A stretch of DNA of 46,083 nucleotides from contig SVJU01000016.1 of the NCBI GenBank assembly GCA_015068825.1, positions 1 through 46,083 on the forward strand, given 5' to 3'. Below the pieces are notes generated by a model. That model did no database searches, was not told where the DNA came from, and saw only the letters and a program-made list of their open reading frames with translations. The first letter of the stretch is position 1. Each line of letters opens with the position of its first letter. The position numbers and the translations under genes are program-made. Positions 33,572 through 41,987 of this stretch are shown piece after piece. This DNA comes from Oscillospiraceae bacterium. GTDB taxonomy: Bacteria; Bacillota; Clostridia; UMGS1810.

Positions 33572-34402
33572 ATGAAAGATAAATATCTTATGGATATTGT
33601 GATGAAACAAGATGAGAAAAATTATGAAATAGAAGATAAAGTTATTATTACAGAAAAAAATTTAAAAAAGGGTAAGAATGTAGATGTTCATTGGCACGAT
33701 TATTTTGAACTTGAAATAATTCTGTCCGGCGAAGCTGAACACATATATAACAACGAAAAATACCTTATTACCAAAGGAAATGTTTTTTTGATGTCTTATT
33801 GTGATTTTCATGCCTTAAAATGCCTTACTGATGTTGATATAGTGAGTATAAGATTTTTTAATAATTTTCTTGATAAAGAGCTTACCGACTACATATCAGT
33901 AGGCGCGGGCAGATTCAATGTAAGGTTTGATGAAAATGAGTTTGAAGAAATCATAAAACAATTGGATAAAGTTTTTTGTGAAGTAAGAGATAATAAGTTT
34001 TTCAAAAGCAACGCTGTTAAAAATTATATTTCGCAGATTATAATAGATATAGTAAGAAAATCAAATATAAACAGTGCAGTCAATATGTCATCAACTGTTC
34101 AAAAAGCAATAGAACACATTTACATGAATTTTCGTTTTGATATTTCTGTTGAAAAGGTGGCGGAAAAATTCAATACCTCACCAAATTATTTTGGTACGGT
34201 ATTCAAAAAAAATGTAGGCGTATCGTTTAATGAATATGTAAGTATGATAAGATTAAAATATGCCTGTAATCTTTTGAAAAATACAGATTTAACAGTTAAA
34301 GAAATTGCATTTTCAGCAGGATTTAATTCTGTTGAATATTTTATGTATGTATTCAAAAAAAAGCTTTTTATGACACCAAATATGTATAGAAACAATACAT
34401 AA
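33572..34402 (+). CDS. AraC-family regulator divergent from the mannosidase operon
   Basis: A 276-residue regulator. The N-terminal cupin-like sensor has the sugar-pocket pattern VHWHDYFELEIILSGEAEH and KGNVFLMSYCDFHALK. The C-terminal pair of helix-turn-helix motifs is complete: ISVEKVAEKFNTSPNYFGTV and KEIAFSAGFNSVEYFMYVFK, ending with the MTPNMYR box. It is divergent from GH38 through shared promoter sequence, so it likely senses a mannoside and controls that operon. GGCGGTGATGAA gives a ribosome site before ATG 33572. Confidence 0.9.
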   Translation: MKDKYLMDIVMKQDEKNYEIEDKVIITEKNLKKGKNVDVHWHDYFELEIILSGEAEHIYNNEKYLITKGNVFLMSYCDFHALKCLTDVDIVSIRFFNNFLDKELTDYISVGAGRFNVRFDENEFEEIIKQLDKVFCEVRDNKFFKSNAVKNYISQIIIDIVRKSNINSAVNMSSTVQKAIEHIYMNFRFDISVEKVAEKFNTSPNYFGTVFKKNVGVSFNEYVSMIRLKYACNLLKNTDLTVKEIAFSAGFNSVEYFMYVFKKKLFMTPNMYRNNT

Positions 34403-34424
34403 TCAGTGCATAAAAAGCTAAAAA

Positions 34425-35222
34425 TTATTGTTTGTACCGCGCATTATATTCGGATGGCGACACACCCATATATTTTTTGAATAACCGGCTGAAATAATAT
34501 ACACTTTCAAATCCGAGTGTATCAGAAATTTCGCTTATAACACTTTCTTCGCAAAGCAGCATACATGCTGCTTTTATTCTTAAACCGTTGCGGTAATCTA
34601 CCGGGGTTTTTCCAGTCACTTTTTTAAATAATCTGTACATATGAGTTTCACTCATATAGCAAAGCTTGCTTAGCTTTGATGCACATATTTCTTCAGTATA
34701 ATGGTCGTGAAGATATACAATTGCAGGAACAATTTTGCTTTGCATAGTGGCGGAATAATTAAAATTAAGGTCAGAGAGCATTTCATAAATAGTTGACATT
34801 GCCTTAAATTTACCACCAAATTCTGCACAGTTTTTCACAAGTGAAATAGTGTTTTTAAAAAAAATACTGTCTGCATTGTGTGTTACAAGCCAGGGAGTTC
34901 TGCAAAAAATTACTTCTTCCATATCATCCATATCGGTGATAGTAAAGCTTATACGGTAGAAAGTAATGCTTTCGCTCTCGATTGTGAGTTTATGTACCGA
35001 GCCTTTTGGAAGATATATAAGAGTTTGTGGTTTTATATCGCAGCTTCCGCCTTCCCATTCATATTTTCCTTCCCCATCTTCAACAAGTAAAAATCCGTTT
35101 AATGAACGGTTTTTTATTGTCGTAGTACGGTATTTTGGCGTTTGCTTTATTGCCGAAAGAGATGTTAGCGCAAATTTGGTTTTGTGCAAATCTGAAAATG
35201 GAATTATCTTCAAAAAAATCAC
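34425..35222 (-). CDS. AraC-family regulator, 5' end at a junction
   Basis: A 265-residue regulator with a cupin-like N-terminus (GFLLVEDGEGKYEW, IKPQTLIYLPKGSVHKL) and a complete double helix-turn-helix at the C-terminus (CASKLSKLCYMSETHMYRLF, ISDTLGFESVYYFSRLFKKY, MGVSPSEYNARY). The only long start is GTG 35222, without a clear ribosome site, and upstream sequence is at once the reverse strand of a xylanase carbohydrate-binding domain. It has no room for a promoter of its own. The N-terminus may therefore be altered by the same break that removed the start of the xylanase gene. Confidence 0.82.
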   Translation of the reverse strand: MIFLKIIPFSDLHKTKFALTSLSAIKQTPKYRTTTIKNRSLNGFLLVEDGEGKYEWEGGSCDIKPQTLIYLPKGSVHKLTIESESITFYRISFTITDMDDMEEVIFCRTPWLVTHNADSIFFKNTISLVKNCAEFGGKFKAMSTIYEMLSDLNFNYSATMQSKIVPAIVYLHDHYTEEICASKLSKLCYMSETHMYRLFKKVTGKTPVDYRNGLRIKAACMLLCEESVISEISDTLGFESVYYFSRLFKKYMGVSPSEYNARYKQ

Positions 35223-35229
35223 TTCTTTT

Positions 35230-37659
35230 ATGGCTCAGATTGCAGATGTTGAGGGTGAAAATCATCAGGAAGCGCCTTTGTATATAGCTGTGTTTAATGA
35301 CTCTGAATCAACAAATCCTAAATACGAAACAGCTTTTACTGTAAAAAAAGGCGTGTGGACAAAGCTTTATGTAGATGTTACCATTGCTACAACAAAGTAC
35401 ACAACTTTTGCTGTTCGATATCCTGATGAAGATGGTCTTACACTTAATGTAGTTGTTGATGATTATAAAATTGAAGAGATAAATAATACCATAACAGTGC
35501 AGTCATCAGGTTTTTATAATGCAATAGATAAAACTGTAAGAACTGTTAAAGCAGATGGATATGGTAAAAATGATTATGTTCTTTCAGCTGACATAACCAA
35601 TGTTGGTGATAAGGAGAAAGAAGTAACTTTAGTTTCAGCAGGATATAAAGATGGAATACTTACAAACGTTAATCTTGACAAAAAAAGTGTTCCTGTTGGC
35701 AAAAGTGAGCAAAATCTTGCTATTGCAATAGAGGATGATGCAGCTTACGATTACATAAAAACTTATGTGTGGAGTGGTGAGCATGTATTTCCTTTATCAA
35801 ACTCCCAAACTCTTACCAAGGAAGATACTTCATCACCAATACTTCCTGAGGTTTCTGTTTCTAATAAAGAAAGTAATCTTCCTTCAGGAACATATATTTT
35901 AAAAGAAACTGCAATTTTTTCAAGTGATTACGCAACTGCAAATTTTAAAGGCTTTTCTTCACAAACTACTTATACCGAAACAGGTGAGTATTCTACAGAT
36001 TATGGAAGAGTAAGCTATACTCAAATGAAGAATACCGATTCATCACTTCCGTTTGGACATAAGATTGGTGTAACAGTAACTGCATATCCTGAAGGAACTG
36101 ATATTGGTGGTAGAATTGTAACAAGACCAAATACCGAATCGATTTCAAAAGGTGATAATGTTCTTATTTCCTTCTGGGCAAGGGTAACCAGCTCAAGTCA
36201 GGATGATGGTGGCGGTGTTATTGGATTAAAATTCCAAAACGGCGCTCCAAATTACGAATTTTCATTAAATAGTACTGTTGCTACCACATCTGAGTGGACA
36301 AAACATTACATTTCGTTCACCTCTGAATATGACCATCCAAAAGGAAACAGTCAGCTTATGCTAAGGTTTTCAAATGCCATTCAAACTATTGAATTAGCAG
36401 ATTTTTCTATGGTTAATTACAAAGATAGTGTATCTTTAAATGACATGCCAAAAACGAGCTATACATATTATCAGGGTATGGAAGAAGATGCTACATGGAG
36501 AGAAGAAGCTGATGAAAGAATTGAACAGTATCGTAAACGTGATATTTATGTTACTGTAAAAGATGCCAATGGAAACGAAGTTGAAGGAGCAACTGTTTCT
36601 GTTGATATGACATCGCATTATTTTGATTTTGGCGGTATGATTTACGAGGAACCCGGATATTATGAAGAAAATCCAAGTGAAACATATAGCGAGAATATGT
36701 TTGATGCAATAAAAGAAAATTTTAATACTATCGTTATAGGAAATAATTTAAAATGGCCAAGATGGGAAACAGCAAAGTATAAAGAGAGAGCACTTAATGT
36801 AATAGCATGGGCAAAAGAAAACGGATTAAAAGTAAGAGGACATAATCTTATATGGGATAGTCCGTCACATATGCCTGATTATATAGTGGATATTTTTGAC
36901 GATGGAACAGCACTTATGAATAGAATACATTCGCATATTAAAGATATTGTGACTACAACAAAAGACGATATTTATGAGTGGGATGTTATAAATGAGCCTA
37001 TTTTAAATGACGGGATCAGACAAAAATATGGATATGCTCCTTATGCAAAGTTTTTTGAGTGGGCAAGAAAATACAATCCTAATGCAAAGCTATATGTAAA
37101 TGATGCCAGCGTTTTAGGTGTAAATTCCAGAAACTATATTCAGTTAAAGGAATTTCTTGCTGAAATGGCGAATTATAATGTTGATTATGATGCAATAGGT
37201 TTAGAAGGACATTTTAAAGCTCCGTGCAGTATTACAGAGTTTTACAATCAGCTTGAAGAACTCGCAGAATTTGGTAAAGAAATAAAAATTACAGAATTTG
37301 ACGTAAATACAGAAGATGATATAAAAGCACATTTTGCAAAGGATTTACTTACAATATGCTTCAGCCATCCAAAAGTAAACGGATTTTTAATGTGGGTATG
37401 GTGGTCAGACAACACAAAAAGTGTAATGTATAACTCAAATTCTCAAATTAAACCTTCAGGCGAACAAATGATTGACTTGATTTATAATAAATGGTGGACA
37501 AACAACCGAGGTAAAACAGCTTATGACGGAAGGTATATTTCAAGAGGTTTTTATGGTGATTACACAATTACAGTTTCTAAAAACGGAGTTTCAAATCAGG
37601 AAAAGGTAACTGTAAAACCAAATTCAGATAATAAATTCACAATTGTGATTGGAGAATAA
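35230..37659 (+). CDS. GH10 endo-xylanase with CBM-like modules, 5'-truncated
   Basis: Endo-1,4-beta-xylanase. The frame stays open upstream to 34966, but that part is the reverse complement of the AraC gene and is not real. Homologous sequence begins near 35221 at SFMAQIADVEG, which aligns with SFWARVTSSSQ of the second module, so about half of the first CBM-like domain and any signal peptide are missing. ATG 35230 has no ribosome site. A second CBM-like domain spans about 35,870-36,430. The GH10 barrel follows, with RGHNLIWDSPSHMPDYI, acid/base Glu in WDVINEPIL and nucleophile Glu in IKITEFDVN. A short Ig-like tail ends the protein. Without export it should not reach xylan. Truncation or misassembly cannot be told apart here. 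Confidence 0.85.
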   Translation: MAQIADVEGENHQEAPLYIAVFNDSESTNPKYETAFTVKKGVWTKLYVDVTIATTKYTTFAVRYPDEDGLTLNVVVDDYKIEEINNTITVQSSGFYNAIDKTVRTVKADGYGKNDYVLSADITNVGDKEKEVTLVSAGYKDGILTNVNLDKKSVPVGKSEQNLAIAIEDDAAYDYIKTYVWSGEHVFPLSNSQTLTKEDTSSPILPEVSVSNKESNLPSGTYILKETAIFSSDYATANFKGFSSQTTYTETGEYSTDYGRVSYTQMKNTDSSLPFGHKIGVTVTAYPEGTDIGGRIVTRPNTESISKGDNVLISFWARVTSSSQDDGGGVIGLKFQNGAPNYEFSLNSTVATTSEWTKHYISFTSEYDHPKGNSQLMLRFSNAIQTIELADFSMVNYKDSVSLNDMPKTSYTYYQGMEEDATWREEADERIEQYRKRDIYVTVKDANGNEVEGATVSVDMTSHYFDFGGMIYEEPGYYEENPSETYSENMFDAIKENFNTIVIGNNLKWPRWETAKYKERALNVIAWAKENGLKVRGHNLIWDSPSHMPDYIVDIFDDGTALMNRIHSHIKDIVTTTKDDIYEWDVINEPILNDGIRQKYGYAPYAKFFEWARKYNPNAKLYVNDASVLGVNSRNYIQLKEFLAEMANYNVDYDAIGLEGHFKAPCSITEFYNQLEELAEFGKEIKITEFDVNTEDDIKAHFAKDLLTICFSHPKVNGFLMWVWWSDNTKSVMYNSNSQIKPSGEQMIDLIYNKWWTNNRGKTAYDGRYISRGFYGDYTITVSKNGVSNQEKVTVKPNSDNKFTIVIGE

Positions 37660-37923
37660 CAAAAAATGAAAAACATAATTTTAAAGATTCACAATGAAGG
37701 CTTTGATGTTTATGTTAAATTCTAATTATGAATAAATTTATTTTATATAATCAGGTTGTTTAAAAATCGCTTTCTTTTGTTTGATTTAAACTTTAAGAGT
37801 TATATTCTAATAAAAAACATACCGAGCGTTTTGTGCAAAAAACATATCGCTATGTGTATTGAAAATAAAAAATTACTGTGTTAATATCAAGTTGTAATTA
37901 AAATTATGTTCAGGAGTGATATT

Positions 37924-38964
37924 ATGACAGCAGAACAAATAAAAGAAGCAGCCAAAAGACTTGGCGCAGATATTGTAGGTATTGGTTCAATAGATAGGTG
38001 GGAAGGAGCTCCTGCCCAGATGGACCCGCGATATATTATGCCCAAAGCAAAATCAGTAATTGCTATGGGGTTCAGGGTATTTCGCGGAAGTTTAAGAGGT
38101 ATTGAAGAAGGAACCTTCTTCTCAAACTACTCTTCTATGGGATACGGTGGTATTACATATATGTATATGCCACAAACTTGTATAAATTTATGTAAGCTTA
38201 TCGAGGATGAAGGCTACGAAGCAATTCCTATAGGCCATCAGAGCGACTGGCGTGCAATAGATAACATCGGAAACTTGAAAGAAAACTTTTCAAGACCTGT
38301 TGAACCGGGTAAACCATATCCTGATATTATGGTTCATTTAAGAATCGCAGGATTTTTATGCGGTCTTGGTGAAATCGGCTGGAGTAAAATGCTTTTAACT
38401 CCCGAATTTGGTCCAAGAGTTCGTATTGGTATTATTCTTACCGAAATGGAGCTTGAACCTGATCCGATTATGGAGCCGGGAACACTTTGTAATCGCTGTA
38501 TGGCGTGTGTTCGTGAATGTCCCGGTGGATGTATTCCTAAAGATAAATCTGTAAAGGTTAATCTTGCAGGTTATGATGTAGAATGGGCAGATGTTGACCT
38601 TATTGGTTGTGATGATACATTTAAAGGCGCCGAAAAAGCAAAAGAAGGAGAAAAAGGCGATTATATTGCTAAACGCCCGGGTGAGTTTAAACCTGCTTTC
38701 TTCTCGCCATTTTATAAAAAACCGCATAATCTTTATAACACAGGACAGGCAATTTGTGGTGCTAAGGGTTGTACAAGAGCTTGTATGATAAGCTTGGAGT
38801 CAAGAGGTGTTCTTAAAAACAAATTCAAAAGTCCCTTCCGTACCAAAAAACTATGGAGTATGGATTGGTCGCCTGAGGGAATTGCAAATGATCAGCCTGC
38901 ACCATATACACCGCCTTATGCAGGAAGAGATAATTCTGACAAAAAGGCTGATGATGCTGATTAA
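37924..38964 (+). CDS. QueG/reductive-dehalogenase-like two-cluster Fe-S protein
   Basis: A 346-residue cytoplasmic redox protein of unknown function. ATG 37924 is chosen because AGGAG lies seven bases upstream. ATG 37906 would put that site inside the gene. A ferredoxin motif CNRCMACVRECPGGCIP (Cys 189, 192, 195 and 199) can hold a [4Fe-4S] cluster. A second set, CGAKGCTRAC (Cys 278, 283 and 287), may help form another. The segment RIAGFLCGLGEIGWSKML resembles the GLGWIG region of epoxyqueuosine reductase QueG, which is related to corrinoid reductive dehalogenases. It has no Tat signal. It heads a three-gene set with a U32-like protein and an AraC gene. Corrinoid binding is inference only. 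Confidence 0.72.
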   Translation: MTAEQIKEAAKRLGADIVGIGSIDRWEGAPAQMDPRYIMPKAKSVIAMGFRVFRGSLRGIEEGTFFSNYSSMGYGGITYMYMPQTCINLCKLIEDEGYEAIPIGHQSDWRAIDNIGNLKENFSRPVEPGKPYPDIMVHLRIAGFLCGLGEIGWSKMLLTPEFGPRVRIGIILTEMELEPDPIMEPGTLCNRCMACVRECPGGCIPKDKSVKVNLAGYDVEWADVDLIGCDDTFKGAEKAKEGEKGDYIAKRPGEFKPAFFSPFYKKPHNLYNTGQAICGAKGCTRACMISLESRGVLKNKFKSPFRTKKLWSMDWSPEGIANDQPAPYTPPYAGRDNSDKKADDAD

Positions 38965-38976
38965 AGGAGAATTGTA

Positions 38977-40008
38977 ATGAAGTTTGCCGTTGGTTTTCAG
39001 TTAAGCGAAGGAAACGAAGAAAATTTTTCGAATATAGTGAAATCTTATAAAGATAACATATCCGAAGTGTTTTTTGCGTGGCAGGATATTCCATCAGGAA
39101 GAAGTGGTGTTGCATCACTTCATGGATATACCGACTGGAATGCCCAAAAAAGGGTAGAGGATGAGCTTCGTACCATTAAAAAAATGGGCATAAAACTTGA
39201 CCTTTTGTTTAACGGAAACTGTTATGGTGAGTATTCATTATCAGAAAAGCTTTCAAATAATGTTGTTTCGGTTATAGAACATCTTGAAAATGAGGTGGGT
39301 GGTGTAGATATTGTCACCACCACTTCACTTATGATTGCACATACTATAAAAAAGCATTTTCCGCATATCGAACTAAGAGCATCTGTGAATATGAAAATAG
39401 GCACAGTTAAAGGTATGGAATATGTTTCGGATTTGTTTGATTCTTTTTATGTGCAAAGAGAATATAACCGTGATTTAGAATATATCAAAGAATTAAAAAA
39501 ATGGGCAGATAAAAATAATAAAAAGCTTCTTATGCTTGCTAATAGCGGATGTTTTTCTCATTGTTCTGGTCAAACATTTCATGATAATCTTGTGTCGCAT
39601 GAAGCTCAAATTTGTGAAGTGTTAAATATCGATGATTTTAATCCTTATGTTTGCAGACGGGTTTTAAAGGATAGGGGAAACTGGCATAAAATCTTGCAAA
39701 ACACATGGGTAAGACCAGAGGATATACACAACTATGAAGGATTATTTGATACTATAAAACTTGCAACAAGAATGCATACACTTCCGGGAATGGTTATTGC
39801 ATCTTATGTAAGAGGAAGTTTTTACGGAAATACTCTCGACCTTTTTGAACCTGGCTACGGAAGAGTGCTTGCTCCGTATGTAATAGACAACTCAGCTTTT
39901 CCTAAAGATTGGTTTGAAAAAACAACAGGTTGTAATAAAAAGTGTCATGAATGTAACTATTGTAAAGAAGTATTTGAAAAAGTGCTTGTTAATCAGGAGA
40001 ATATGTAA
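38977..40008 (+). CDS. Peptidase U32-like Fe-S protein
   Basis: A 343-residue TIM-barrel protein like the U32 group. Members such as UbiU/UbiV and RlhA use an Fe-S cluster in oxygen-independent hydroxylation, while others are called collagenase-like peptidases. Four cysteines (C192, C196, C213 and C226) in LANSGCFSHCSGQT and after it fit a cluster site. The C-terminus TTGCNKKCHECNYCKEVF adds a C-x3-C-x2-C-x2-C set that could bind a second cluster. It starts twelve bases after the QueG-like gene behind AAAGGAG and overlaps the AraC gene by one base. The target, protein, RNA or small molecule, is unknown. Confidence 0.72.
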   Translation: MKFAVGFQLSEGNEENFSNIVKSYKDNISEVFFAWQDIPSGRSGVASLHGYTDWNAQKRVEDELRTIKKMGIKLDLLFNGNCYGEYSLSEKLSNNVVSVIEHLENEVGGVDIVTTTSLMIAHTIKKHFPHIELRASVNMKIGTVKGMEYVSDLFDSFYVQREYNRDLEYIKELKKWADKNNKKLLMLANSGCFSHCSGQTFHDNLVSHEAQICEVLNIDDFNPYVCRRVLKDRGNWHKILQNTWVRPEDIHNYEGLFDTIKLATRMHTLPGMVIASYVRGSFYGNTLDLFEPGYGRVLAPYVIDNSAFPKDWFEKTTGCNKKCHECNYCKEVFEKVLVNQENM

Positions 40009-40844
40009 TGGCTATTCTTAATTGGAAAAATATAAATATCAGTGATGTCTGTATTTATGATATTTCTTTTGTGTCAGGATTTAGAAAAGCTGGCAGAACG
40101 GTGAATTTTAAAGAACATGGCCGTTCTAAAAATGCAATTTTGTATATTGAACAAGGCTCTGCTGATTTTTTTGAAGAGGGTAAAGCTACAAAGACGGCTT
40201 CAAAAGGTGATTTGGTACTTATACCAAAAGGTGACCGATATATCGTAAAATTCAAAGAGGATGATACAAAGATATACCTTGTAAATTACGATATGATTTT
40301 ACCTGACAGTACACCTGTTTGTTTTGCTGATGAGATAGAAATTATTATGCATACAATGGCAGCGGCATATATTAAAGAGATACTTTCCAAAATCGAAGCA
40401 AGCTTTTTAAGAGAGGATAACGCAGCAATTTTCAGAAGAAAAGAGCTTGTGTATCGGCTTTTGTCAAATATATTTCAGGATGAATGGTCAACGCTTTTGC
40501 CAAATAATCCCAAATTTTCTAATATTGCCAAGGGGATTCGTATGCTTCAGCAGACATATCTTGAAAACATTCCGATTTCGCATATTGCAAAAGCTTGCAA
40601 TATCGGTGTAAGCTCGTTCAGGAGATTGTTTACTGAATGTTATGGAATTTCGCCTGTAAATTACAGGAATCAGCTTCGTATAAGACGTGCAAAGTTGCTG
40701 CTTCGTGACGGTGGATATACCATATCAGAGGTAGCGGAAGAATCGGGCTTTTCAAACGTAGCTTATTTTTGCAGATATTACAAAAAAATGGTTGGCGAAT
40801 CTCCCGGAAAAGTACTTTTTAAAGCTAAATCTAAATCAGAATAA
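40008..40844 (+). CDS. AraC-family regulator of the Fe-S cassette
   Basis: A 278-residue regulator whose start codon shares a base with the stop of the U32-like gene, so it is translated from the same transcript. The N-terminal cupin-like region has ILYIEQGSADFFEEG and ASKGDLVLIPKGDRYIVKF. The C-terminal DNA-binding domain is complete: PISHIAKACNIGVSSFRRLF, SPVNYRNQLRIRRAKLLL and EVAEESGFSNVAYFCRYYKK. The target is unknown. It could regulate its own operon or the two copied promoter modules directly downstream. Confidence 0.9.
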   Translation: MAILNWKNINISDVCIYDISFVSGFRKAGRTVNFKEHGRSKNAILYIEQGSADFFEEGKATKTASKGDLVLIPKGDRYIVKFKEDDTKIYLVNYDMILPDSTPVCFADEIEIIMHTMAAAYIKEILSKIEASFLREDNAAIFRRKELVYRLLSNIFQDEWSTLLPNNPKFSNIAKGIRMLQQTYLENIPISHIAKACNIGVSSFRRLFTECYGISPVNYRNQLRIRRAKLLLRDGGYTISEVAEESGFSNVAYFCRYYKKMVGESPGKVLFKAKSKSE

Positions 40845-40850
40845 AATGTA

Positions 40851-40880
40851 AAAAAGCACATTGTAAGCAATGTGCTTTTT
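40851..40880 (+). terminator. Rho-independent terminator of the Fe-S cassette
   Basis: AAAAAGCACATTG (40851-40863) pairs perfectly with CAATGTGCTTTTT (40868-40880) across loop TAAG. Confidence 0.88.
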
Positions 40881-40895
40881 ATATTTTCGTTTGTA

Positions 40896-40963
40896 GAAAA
40901 TATTGAAAAACAGATAGAATTTTTTCATAGACATTTAAAAAAAGGATGGTATAATAATATCAT
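40896..40963 (+). promoter_or_regulatory. Promoter module, copy 1 (isomerase-like gene)
   Basis: Contains AAAAACAGATAGAATTTTT, then TCATAGAC and TATAAT (40950-40955). The -35 (TAGACA, 40928-40933, spacing 16) is imperfect, as in activator-dependent promoters. Nearly the same sequence lies in front of the ABC importer (41885-41953). CAGATAGAAT at 40911-40920 is the best candidate for a regulator site. Confidence 0.65.
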
Positions 40964-40991
40964 GAAATAATAATGCTTCAGGGGGAGAAAT

Positions 40992-41804
40992 ATGAACGAA
41001 AACAGCTTTTGGAATTTGGGAGTTTCATCGTGCTTATATGGGAATTTTAATGATGAATTTTTAAAGCAGTTACAACAAAATGATATTCATTATACAGAAA
41101 TAAGCGGTGGCAGAAATTCATTTTTTTAAGATACAGATTTTGTTAAAAATGCCGATAAAAATTTTAAAAATGCTTTAACATACGAAGTAACAATAAATTC
41201 GATTCACCTGCCGTTTGTACCTCCGAGTGAGGTTGATTTAAAGCAGTCATACGGTGAAATTTATAATAATACAATTAAAATATATACAGAACTTATAAAA
41301 GCTTCTGCAAATGCCGGAATAAAGTATGCAGTAATACATTCAGGGCTTGGAGTAAAGCCGGAGCAGGACAGAAACGAAGTTTATAACATTGTTTGTTCTA
41401 ATCTTAAAAAGTTATGTGAAATATCAAAAGAAGCCGGAATAAAGCTTGCGATTGAAAATTTAAAACCAGCAGCTATAGGCGGAACAAAAGAGGAAATTTA
41501 TAGCCTTATTAATGAAATAGATGACTTAGGCGTGTGCTTTGATACAAACCATTCTCTATGTCAGACAAATGAAGATTTTATAAGACTTATAAAAGATCGT
41601 ATAGTAACTCTTCATGTATCTGATTATGATTTTGTTGATGAACAACATTGGTTACCACTTTGTGGAAAAATTAATTGGAAGAGTATTATTAACGAACTTA
41701 AAAAAGTGGGTTATGACGGAATATTTACATACGAGGTTCCGTCAAAGGATTCAGTTACTGTAGCTGAAATCAAAGAGAATTATATTAAGCTGATGAATTT
41801 ATAA
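40992..41804 (+). pseudogene. Sugar phosphate isomerase/epimerase-like TIM barrel with one in-frame TAA
   Basis: A xylose-isomerase-like TIM barrel protein (AP endonuclease 2 family) of 270 codons, behind GGGGGAG. Codon 46 (41127-41129) is TAA, in ISGGRNSFF-stop-DTDFVKNAD. All later codons stay in frame, and family features are seen: INSIHLPFVPP, YAVIHSGLG, KLAIENLKPA, GVCFDTNHSLC, VTLHVSDYD and IFTYEVPS, with likely metal ligands in E, D, H and H. Internal start sites after the stop would lose the first two strands of the barrel. It has a copied promoter module and its own terminator, so expression signals are intact. A single base change or a sequencing error would explain it. Confidence 0.82.
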
Positions 41805-41811
41805 AAATAAG

Positions 41812-41845
41812 CAATCTTGTTATTTGATGACAAGATTGTTTTTTT
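41812..41845 (+). terminator. Rho-independent terminator after the isomerase-like gene
   Basis: CAATCTTGT (41812-41820) pairs with ACAAGATTG (41830-41838), loop of nine, then seven T. Confidence 0.85.
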
Positions 41846-41884
41846 ATTGCTATATAATGCCAGGAAATACTTGCAATAATTATA

Positions 41885-41953
41885 GAAAATGTTAAAAAAC
41901 AGATAGAATTTTTCCATAGAAGTTAAAAATGCGGTTTGGTATAATATTATCAT
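41885..41953 (+). promoter_or_regulatory. Promoter module, copy 2 (ABC importer)
   Basis: AAAAAACAGATAGAATTTTT, CCATAGA, GGTATAATATTATCAT. TATAAT is at 41940-41945 and the -35 is poor (TAGAAG, 41917-41922, spacing 17). CAGATAGAATT (41900-41910) lies 40 bases before the -10, against 39 in copy 1, so the geometry is kept. Confidence 0.65.
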
Positions 41954-41987
41954 AGGTTACAAATGTTTATTTTAAGGAGGAAAAAAT

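Noticed and set aside
34966-35220. Upstream extension of the xylanase frame
   Set aside because: It is the exact reverse complement of the AraC coding sequence, whose domain is recognisable, and it has no signal peptide or xylanase similarity.
37666-37725. 19-residue frame after the xylanase gene
   Set aside because: Too short and AT-rich to support, and it shows no domain. The rest of 37660-37923 holds only a weak possible promoter (TTGATT, 16 bases, TATTCT).
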